Shown here piece after piece: positions 25,201-28,163 of a DNA stretch of 28,163 bases. Source of the DNA: Mesotaenium endlicherianum (Eukaryota; Streptophyta; Zygnematophyceae; Zygnematales; Mesotaeniaceae); the NCBI GenBank assembly GCA_009602735.1, contig WELA01009251.1:79725-107887 (forward strand). The letters are read 5' to 3'. The notes below the pieces were generated by a model that saw only the letters and a list, made by a program, of their open reading frames with translations, had not been told where the DNA came from and did no database searches. A program made the translations under genes and the position numbers. The stretch's first letter is position 1; each line of letters begins with the position of its first letter.

Positions 25201-28163
25201 GGAAAGTGTGTTGGATGGGCGCGTGCGGCACAGAAGCAGCCGGAACACTTGCTTGAAATTGCTTCGCATCGTCCCGTCCTGTCGCTTTCTCTCTGCCTTT
25301 GCCTTCCTGCCCACGGGTTGCGCCTGCGTGCTGATGACGGTGCTCTCTTGCCTTTTTCTGCGACTTTGTGTGCAGCTGCAGCAGCACCGCCTCCGCTGGC
25401 ACCTGCCGATGGTGAGCTTCTCGGTCCTCTTTTGTGTCTGTGCACTCGTGCATGCAGCTGGCTCGCCGGCGGGAGTGGGCCTGCAGCCCGGTGGTCGCCC
25501 GCCCTTGGCTGGGGCGCGCGTGTGGCGTCTTCCGGCTTAAATGCGCTGTTACTCTTTCCGAGCACCACCCCGTCCACGCTGCTAGCCGTCCGTTGCGGTG
25601 CCCTCACAAGTCGCGTGCCATCCCTTGCTCCCTGGTGCTGCTGCAGACTACGCCCACGTCACGGACTTCAGCGGCGCCAGCGGTTTCACCTTCACAGGTT
25701 ACGCGTCGATGGTGGGGAGCCTCATTCAGCTCACGGACGAGACGAGCGACTTCCAGAAGGGGATGGCCACGTACGCGCACCCGTTTGCGCTGCAGGACTA
25801 CTCGGGGGCTGCCGGCTGCGCCAGCGTCCCCTGGAGCACGTCCTTCGAGTTCAGCATGTCTGCCGGCACCAACGGCGATCACGCGGACGGGATGGTGTTC
25901 TTCCTGAATCCGCAGCCGGACCTTCTGGGGGTTGAAGGGGCGTTCATGGCCTGGGGCACCGAGGGAAACACCGTGGGAGTGAGCACGCCTGCGGGGCCGT
26001 CCTTTGCCGTGGAGTTCGACGTCTACCCCAACGCGGACACATTCATCGTCGACGACCTGTCCAGCGACAGCGAGCTGGGCCTGGACCTCAACTACAGCAT
26101 GGTCTCCACCGCACAGGCCGACATCTCGGGGGACGTGGCGCTCGCTGACGGCGCCGTCAAGTACGCCTGGATCGACTACACGCCCCAGGCGGGCGCCGTG
26201 AACGCGCGTGTCCAGGTGCGGGTGTCGTACTCGTCGGTGAAGCCCGCCAGCGGTGCCCAGCTGGACGCGGACGTGCCCAACGATCACTTCTGCCTCTACC
26301 CCGGCAGCGTTTACGCCGGGTTCGCAGCGGCGACAGGGTACTGGCACACCGGAGTCACCATCAGCACCTGGCAGTTGGCAACCGGACCCGATGCTGCAGG
26401 TAGGTCCCCATGTCCCCCACCCCACCCCCACCTCCTATCTCGGCCGTGCCATCTGCCCGATCACGAGCCTGCATGCTGCCACGCCTCCGATGCTCGCTGC
26501 TGTGCACCCCCGTTCGCATACGATGTGATGTTTCGAGAGCTGCCTGGACACGTGCTCAGGCATCCGGTCTTCACTCACTCTGCTTCCGGGTGCTTGATCC
26601 TCTCGTGGTCTGCAGCCAAGTGCGCCAGCTTCACCTCGGCAGCGCCGCCCCCGGATTCGCGTAAGTGCTCTTGCCGCTGGCTTGCCATACACTTCAAGGT
26701 AGTCCTTCAGGGGAGGCAGGTCCAGCCAGCATCTTGTGGGCACTGGAGCGTTGACCTTCACTTTGCAGAGTTGCACGGCACCCCTGTGCTGTTGACGACC
26801 GGGGGAGGCTTGGTGGTAGCTTTGAATCAGCATTCTGCGACTCAGCTGACAGTCCAGTCCTCTGCGCTGTCCTCGAGGATTCCGCTACTGACCCTCTCAT
26901 AGCAATCTCAAGCCCGCTCACTCTGCTGCTCTTATGCGCTGACACGCGCGAATGCATGTTCTGTCCTGTCCTGCGCTGCGCCCTCCCTTGCACTTGTGCT
27001 CGTGGGAGCAGCCCCGCCGTCCTCGCCGCCTCCGCTCTCGCTCCCACCGCCCTCGCTGCCACCGCCCTCTCAGTTCCCCCCCCCTGGTGAGCCACTCACC
27101 GCACGGGGCTGGCTGTTCAAACATTTCGACTCTCGAGAGCATGCGTGCAACTGGCAATTGGTGCAGGGAGAAAGCGTGTTTGATGGGCACGTGCGGCACA
27201 GAAGCAAACGGAGCACTTGCTTGAAGTTGCTTCGCATCGTCCCGTCCTGCTGCTTTCCTCCTGCCTTTGCCTGCCTGCCCATGGGATGCGCGTGGTGGCT
27301 AGCATGGGTGCTGACAAAGGTGCTCTCTTTGCCTTTTCCCACGACTGCGTGCACGGGGCACAGAAGCAGCCAGAACACTTGTTTTGCACCATCCCAACCC
27401 ATCCTGCGGCTTTCTTCCTGCCTCTGCCTGCCTACCCACGGATTGCGCCTAAGTGCTGATGACGGTGCTTGCCTCGTCTCCTGTGCGACTGCATGTGCAG
27501 CCGCAGCACCACCGCCTCCGCTGCCACCTGCCGATGGTGAGCCGCTGCCCCCGCTCGGTCCTCTTTTGTGTCTGTGCACTCGTGCATGCAGCTGGCTCGC
27601 CGGCGGGTGTGGGCCTGGAGCCCGGATGCCGCCCGCCCTTGGCTGGCGCGCGCGTGTGGCGTCTTCCGGCTCAAGTGCGCTGGTTGTCTCCTGAGCACCA
27701 CCCCGTGCACGCTGCCAGTTGTTCGTCGCGGTGTCCTCACAAGTCCCGCCGTCTCTTGCTCCCTGGTGCTGCTGCAGACTACGCCCGCGTCACGGACTTC
27801 AGCGGCGCCAGCGGCTTCACCTTCACAGGTTACGCGTCGGTGCTGGGGAGCCTCATTCAGCTCACGGACGAGACGAGCGACTACCAGAGGGGGATGGCCA
27901 CGTACGCGCATCCCTTTGAGCTGCAGGACCACTCGGGGGCTGCCGGCTGCGCCAGCGTGCCCTGGAGCACGTCCTTCGAGTTCAGCATGTCTGCCGGCAC
28001 CAACGGCCAGCATTCGGACGGGATGGTGTTCTTTCTGAATCCGCAGCCAGACCTTTTGGGGGCTGGAGGGGCGTTCCTGGCCTGGGGCACCGAGGGAAAC
28101 AGCGAGGGAGTGAGCACGCCTCCCGGGCCCTCCTTTGCCGTGGAGTTTGACGTCTACCCCAAC
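13020..28163 (+). CDS. modular secreted multi-lectin protein with proline-rich linkers (gene continues past the right edge)
   Basis: A signal-peptide exon is followed by alternating legume-type lectin exons and small Pro-rich exons, all on the plus strand with phase-1 junctions throughout. The proposed exon chain is 13020-13128, 13487-14239, 14925-14960, 15962-16036, 16289-16324, 16517-16549, 17150-17896, 18278-18322, 18562-18627, 19339-19380, 19500-19574, 19831-19866, 20102-20854, 21071-21115, 21502-21576, 21839-21874, 22065-22097, 22695-23441, 23824-23868, 24107-24172, 24884-24925, 25045-25119, 25376-25411, 25647-26399, 26616-26660, 27012-27086, 27501-27536 and 27778 onward. That is about 1770 residues so far. 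No second signal peptide, start codon or terminator appears between lectins, so I infer one gene, not a cluster. The product is likely an extracellular-matrix or wall glycan-binding protein. The ligand is unknown. Confidence 0.75.
13129..13486 (+). other. lectin gene intron 1
   Basis: This 358 bp intron has a GTGAGC donor and a pyrimidine-rich acceptor ending GCCGCACAG. No other feature is seen. Confidence 0.8.
13487..14239 (+). CDS. lectin exon A: legume (L-type) lectin domain
   Basis: This 753 nt exon is phase 1 at both ends and encodes 251 residues. It runs from DYAFSTDFSGASGFTF through IQLTDETSD, SVPWSTSFEFNMSPG, HADGMVFFLNPQPDLLGA, SFAVEFDIYPN and FLGLDLNYS to VYAGFAAGTAYWRTEATISS and WQFATG. 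This is the strand order of an unpermuted legume lectin. The ADG aspartate and the E-x-D-x-Y-x-N motif match sugar- and Ca/Mn-binding positions of concanavalin A. A Cys before SVPWS and one in HFCLYPG may form a disulfide. The acceptor is TGCCGCACAG and the donor GCAG/GTAGGT. Confidence 0.9.
14240..14924 (+). other. intron after lectin A, with assembly gap
   Basis: This intron contains a C-rich CCCCCA array that runs into the N gap and out of it again. Because of the gap, an additional microexon cannot be excluded. Confidence 0.6.
14280..14638. other. assembly gap (359 N) inside a CCCCCA repeat
   Basis: The bases on both sides are units of (A)CCCCC, so the unresolved sequence is probably more of the same simple repeat. 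Frames drawn through it are meaningless. Confidence 0.9.
14925..14960 (+). CDS. linker microexon (12 residues) after lectin A
   Basis: It lies between acceptor TTGTCCGCAG and donor CCAC/GTAAGT and is phase 1 at both ends. It encodes ANCAIFPPAPPP. It is the counterpart of the 15-residue A-K-C-A exons that follow each of the later complete lectin exons and keeps the same cysteine. Confidence 0.7.
14961..15961 (+). other. intron without further recognised feature
   Basis: About 1 kb separates two linker microexons. From about 15630 onward it is diverged but recognisably related to the stretches at 21180-21500 and 26720-27010, so it belongs to the duplicated module family. I find no microexon with matching phase in its first 700 bp. 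Confidence 0.6.
15962..16036 (+). CDS. Ser/Pro linker microexon (25 residues), unit I
   Basis: This 75 nt exon has a GGGACCAG acceptor and a CCTG/GTGAGC donor, phase 1 at both ends. It encodes a PPSSPPPLLSLPPPSLPPPS-like run ending QFPLP, typical of a hydroxyproline-rich stalk. It recurs at 19500, 21502, 25045 and 27012. Confidence 0.72.
16289..16324 (+). CDS. Ala/Pro linker microexon (12 residues), unit I
   Basis: This 36 nt exon has acceptor GTGTGCAG and donor GATG/GTGAGC, phase 1 at both ends. It encodes AASAPPPLPPAD. It recurs at 19831, 21839, 25376 and 27501. Confidence 0.7.
16517..16549 (+). CDS. candidate Ala/Pro linker microexon (11 residues), unit I
   Basis: It lies between acceptor CACGCAG and a weaker donor CCT/GTAGTC, phase 1 at both ends. 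It encodes GPAAPPPPPAA. The stronger-looking donor GTGAGC eight bases later would break the phase pattern. It recurs at 22065. Confidence 0.45.
16550..17149 (+). other. intron before lectin B1
   Basis: It contains the CA run and, at 17042-17049, a TATATAAG element about 100 bp before the lectin exon. The acceptor is GCTGTTGCAG. No signal-peptide exon or in-frame ATG precedes the lectin. Confidence 0.7.
16592..16677 (+). repeat. (CA)n microsatellite, unit I
   Basis: A CA/CG-rich dinucleotide run with a pure CA core at about 16643-16675 lies in the intron before lectin B1. The same run is present in the duplicated unit at 22140. Confidence 0.95.
17150..17896 (+). CDS. lectin exon B1: legume (L-type) lectin domain
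   Basis: This 747 nt exon is phase 1 at both ends and encodes 249 residues. It runs from DYVFVTDFSGASGFTF through SDGMVFFLNPQPDLLGAAGA, LAFEFDIYPN, a loop KGANIKDNFD (17530-17559) and FLGLDLNYS to VYAGFAAGTGGYRTEATVRS and WCFATG. It is two residues shorter than the A and C types and has a third Cys in SWCF. The sugar- and metal-binding Asp, Glu, Asp, Tyr and Asn positions are kept. A Phe stands where concanavalin A has its manganese-binding His. Confidence 0.9.
17897..18277 (+). other. intron after lectin B1
   Basis: This 381 bp intron has donor CAG/GTGCCA and acceptor TGTCTGCAG. Its sequence is almost identical to 23442-23823. No other feature is seen. Confidence 0.75.
18278..18322 (+). CDS. 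linker microexon (15 residues) after lectin B1
   Basis: This 45 nt exon has acceptor TCTGCAG and donor ACAC/GTAAGT, phase 1 at both ends. It encodes AKCAVLPSAPPPPDT and has one conserved Cys. Confidence 0.75.
18562..18627 (+). CDS. Ser/Pro linker microexon (22 residues), unit I
   Basis: This 66 nt exon has acceptor GCGAGCAG and donor TCTC/GTGAGT, phase 1 at both ends. It encodes PPSLPPPSSPPPSLPPPSDF followed by Ser. It recurs at 24107. Confidence 0.75.
18628..19338 (+). other. intron with pyrimidine-rich tract, unit I
   Basis: From about 18900 to 19330 the plus strand is almost wholly C and T with few purines. It therefore stays open in more than one frame as Ser/Pro/Leu/Phe runs. An acceptor-like TTTCACAG at 18895 opens a Pro-rich frame, but no phase-1 donor precedes its stop at 19015. 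Confidence 0.6.
19339..19380 (+). CDS. candidate Pro linker microexon (14 residues), unit I
   Basis: It lies between acceptor GACTTCCAG and a weak donor CCTC/GTGCCT, phase 1 at both ends. It encodes RPPFPADPSFPPPP. The donor is poor, and skipping this exon would also keep the frame. Confidence 0.4.
19500..19574 (+). CDS. Ser/Pro linker microexon (25 residues) before lectin C1
   Basis: This 75 nt exon has acceptor TTGGAGCAG and donor CTTG/GTGAGC, phase 1 at both ends. It encodes PPSSPPPLSPPPPSLPPPSQ and FPPL. Confidence 0.75.
19831..19866 (+). CDS. Ala/Pro linker microexon (12 residues) before lectin C1
   Basis: This 36 nt exon has acceptor TTGTGTGCAG and donor GATG/GTGAGC, phase 1 at both ends. 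It encodes AAAAPPPLAPAD. Confidence 0.72.
20102..20854 (+). CDS. lectin exon C1: legume (L-type) lectin domain
   Basis: This 753 nt exon is phase 1 at both ends and encodes 251 residues. It runs from DYAHVTDFSGASGFTF through HADGMVFFLNPQPDLLGVEG, FAVEFDVYPN, the loop ADTFIVDDLS and ELGLDLNYS to WQLATG. A Glu replaces the Phe of types A and B at the position of the concanavalin A manganese-binding His. It differs from C2 at a single residue (Ile versus Leu in HFCxYPG). Confidence 0.9.
21071..21115 (+). CDS. linker microexon (15 residues) after lectin C1
   Basis: This 45 nt exon has acceptor GTCTGCAG and donor TTGC/GTAAGT, phase 1 at both ends. It encodes AKCASFTSAAPPPDL. Confidence 0.75.
21116..21501 (+). 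other. intron with a short 3-copy repeat
   Basis: It contains three copies of a CAGCATTCTGCGTCT-like unit at about 21284-21336, where the corresponding site of the next unit (26826-26848) has one. The extra copies account for the 35 bp change in repeat offset, from 5545 to 5510. Confidence 0.7.
21502..21576 (+). CDS. Ser/Pro linker microexon (25 residues), unit II
   Basis: This 75 nt exon has acceptor GGGAGCAG and donor CCTG/GTGAGC, phase 1 at both ends. It encodes PPSSPPPLSLPPPSLPPPSQ and FPPP. Confidence 0.75.
21839..21874 (+). CDS. Ala/Pro linker microexon (12 residues), unit II
   Basis: This 36 nt exon has acceptor GTGTGCAG and donor GATG/GTGAGC, phase 1 at both ends. It encodes AASAPPPLPPAD, identical to the exon at 16289. 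Confidence 0.72.
22065..22097 (+). CDS. candidate Ala/Pro linker microexon (11 residues), unit II
   Basis: It has acceptor CACGCAG and donor CCT/GTAGTC, phase 1 at both ends. It encodes APAAPPPPPAA. It is the copy of the candidate at 16517 and has the same weak donor. Confidence 0.45.
22098..22694 (+). other. intron before lectin B2
   Basis: This is a near-identical copy of 16550-17149 including the CA run. The TATATAAG of unit I reads TGTATAAG here. Confidence 0.7.
22140..22227 (+). repeat. (CA)n microsatellite, unit II
   Basis: This is the duplicate of the CA run at 16592, with a slightly different core length. It sits at the same place before lectin B2. Confidence 0.95.
22695..23441 (+). 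CDS. lectin exon B2: legume (L-type) lectin domain
   Basis: This 747 nt exon is phase 1 at both ends and encodes 249 residues. It is identical to B1 except at 14 positions. Seven of these lie in the ten-residue loop after DLYPN, which reads SQAFADDNQA here (23075-23104), and three more lie close by. All three cysteines and the ADG/SDG, E-F-D and Asn positions are kept. Confidence 0.9.
23442..23823 (+). other. intron after lectin B2
   Basis: This intron is nearly identical to 17897-18277, with single-base differences only. No other feature is seen. Confidence 0.75.
23824..23868 (+). CDS. linker microexon (15 residues) after lectin B2
   Basis: This 45 nt exon is phase 1 at both ends, has donor ACAC/GTAAGT and encodes AKCAVLPSAPPPPDT. 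Confidence 0.75.
24107..24172 (+). CDS. Ser/Pro linker microexon (22 residues), unit II
   Basis: This 66 nt exon has acceptor GCGAGCAG and donor TCTT/GTAAGT, phase 1 at both ends. It encodes PPSLPPPSSPPPSLPPPSDF and Ser. The donor is better than that of its copy at 18627. Confidence 0.75.
24173..24883 (+). other. intron with pyrimidine-rich tract, unit II
   Basis: This is the copy of 18628-19338. The tract at about 24445-24875 is again almost purine-free on the plus strand and open in more than one frame. Confidence 0.6.
24884..24925 (+). CDS. candidate Pro linker microexon (14 residues), unit II
   Basis: This is the copy of 19339-19380, with acceptor GACTTCCAG and weak donor CCTC/GTGCCT, phase 1 at both ends. 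Confidence 0.4.
25045..25119 (+). CDS. Ser/Pro linker microexon (25 residues) before lectin C2
   Basis: This 75 nt exon has acceptor TTGGAGCAG and donor CCTG/GTGAGC, phase 1 at both ends. It ends QFPPP where the unit I copy ends QFPPL. Confidence 0.75.
25376..25411 (+). CDS. Ala/Pro linker microexon (12 residues) before lectin C2
   Basis: This 36 nt exon is phase 1 at both ends and encodes AAAAPPPLAPAD, identical to 19831-19866. Confidence 0.72.
25647..26399 (+). CDS. lectin exon C2: legume (L-type) lectin domain
   Basis: This 753 nt exon is phase 1 at both ends and encodes 251 residues. Its translation equals C1 except for one Ile-to-Leu change in HFCLYPG. The Glu at the presumed manganese-ligand position is retained. 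The acceptor is GTGCTGCTGCAG and the donor GCAG/GTAGGT. Confidence 0.9.
26616..26660 (+). CDS. linker microexon (15 residues) after lectin C2
   Basis: This 45 nt exon has acceptor TCTGCAG and donor TCGC/GTAAGT, phase 1 at both ends. It encodes AKCASFTSAAPPPDS. Confidence 0.75.
26661..27011 (+). other. intron, start of unit III
   Basis: This 351 bp intron matches 21116-21501 apart from the 35 bp repeat expansion missing here. No other feature is seen. Confidence 0.7.
27012..27086 (+). CDS. Ser/Pro linker microexon (25 residues), unit III
   Basis: This 75 nt exon has acceptor GGGAGCAG and donor CCTG/GTGAGC, phase 1 at both ends. It encodes the same Ser/Pro stalk as the copies in units I and II. 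Confidence 0.75.
27087..27500 (+). other. chimeric intron in unit III
   Basis: The first part (to about 27350) matches the intron that precedes the 12-residue exon in the B-side of units I and II. After CACGACTGCGTG, where those units have the exon acceptor, it switches to CACAGAAGCAGCC-type sequence and follows the C-side intron to the exon at 27501. It looks like a recombination product that removed one B-side module. Confidence 0.65.
27501..27536 (+). CDS. Ala/Pro linker microexon (12 residues) before lectin C3
   Basis: This 36 nt exon has acceptor GCATGTGCAG and donor GATG/GTGAGC, phase 1 at both ends. It encodes AAAPPPPLPPAD. Confidence 0.72.
27778..28163 (+). CDS. lectin exon C3 (cut by the right edge)
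   Basis: The acceptor CTGCTGCAG is followed by DYARVTDFSGASGFTF and, further on, SDGMVFFLNPQPDLLGAGGA, ending at FAVEFDVYPN at the last base. It is C-like but has several changes of its own, such as VLG for MVG and YQR for FQK. The variable loop and the remainder lie outside the window. Confidence 0.88.

Larger units (their letters stand above)
15630..28163 (+). repeat. tandem segmental duplication of about 5.5 kb within the lectin gene
   Basis: Equivalent points recur at a constant offset. The GCTGACACG landmark is at about 15891, 21430 and 26940; the 25-residue linker ends at 16036, 21576 and 27086; lectin B starts at 17150 and 22695; and lectin C starts at 20102 and 25647. Introns match nearly base for base between units I and II. 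Unit III skips the B module and goes straight to C3. Confidence 0.9.

Noticed and set aside
13020..28163. Reading the region as a cluster of separate single-lectin genes
   Set aside because: Only the first lectin has a signal peptide and start codon. All other lectin exons begin at splice acceptors in phase 1, and no poly(A) signals or new leaders are evident between them. Transcript data could still overturn this.
15630..28163. CRISPR array or transposon terminal repeats
   Set aside because: The repeats are exon-intron modules of about 5.5 kb with lectin exons. There are no short regularly spaced direct repeats, transposase frames or target-site signatures.

Overview
The window looks like nuclear DNA of a green-lineage eukaryote, most likely a GC-rich streptophyte or other green alga. 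The grounds are GT-AG introns, an ARF-GEF whose DCB, HUS, Sec7 and C-terminal blocks closely follow land-plant GNOM, a plant-like RNA polymerase II subunit RPB3, an AATAAA poly(A) signal, and secreted lectin modules joined by Ser/Pro-rich (extensin- or pherophorin-like) linkers. The species cannot be named from the sequence.

Layout. (1) 177-1512, minus strand: the 5' two exons of RPB3, which continues off the left edge. (2) 1513-2181: a divergent intergenic region. (3) 2182-2623, plus strand: a small two-exon gene for an unrecognised 88-residue protein, ending 87 bp before the next start codon. (4) 2711-10841, plus strand: a five-exon GNOM-type ARF guanine-nucleotide exchange factor of about 1731 residues, swollen by Ala, Gly, Gln and Pro runs, with an AATAAA signal at 11121. 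(5) 10842-12836: about 2 kb of less GC-rich DNA without a convincing gene. (6) 12837-28163, plus strand: a TATA box, a signal-peptide exon, and then a long chain of exons that alternates legume (L-type) lectin domains with tiny proline-rich micro-exons. The gene runs off the right edge.

The lectin gene is the notable system. Every lectin exon (13487-14239, 17150-17896, 20102-20854, 22695-23441, 25647-26399, and 27778 onward) and every linker micro-exon that I can place is bounded by phase-1 splice junctions, so modules can be duplicated or skipped without breaking the frame. The part inside the window predicts a secreted protein of at least about 1770 residues with five complete lectin domains and part of a sixth. 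A segment of about 5.5 kb carrying one B-type and one C-type lectin is tandemly duplicated, introns included, and a third unit begins near 26.9 kb. The two C copies differ by one residue. The two B copies differ by 14, seven of them packed into a ten-residue loop just after the metal/sugar-binding E-F-D-x-Y-P-N motif, and every changed codon in that loop is an amino-acid replacement. This suggests a lectin array diversifying at its binding loop.

Limits: all exon boundaries were read by eye, there is a 359-base N gap at 14280-14638, and the microexon calls rest on splice consensus, phase and repetition rather than transcript data.
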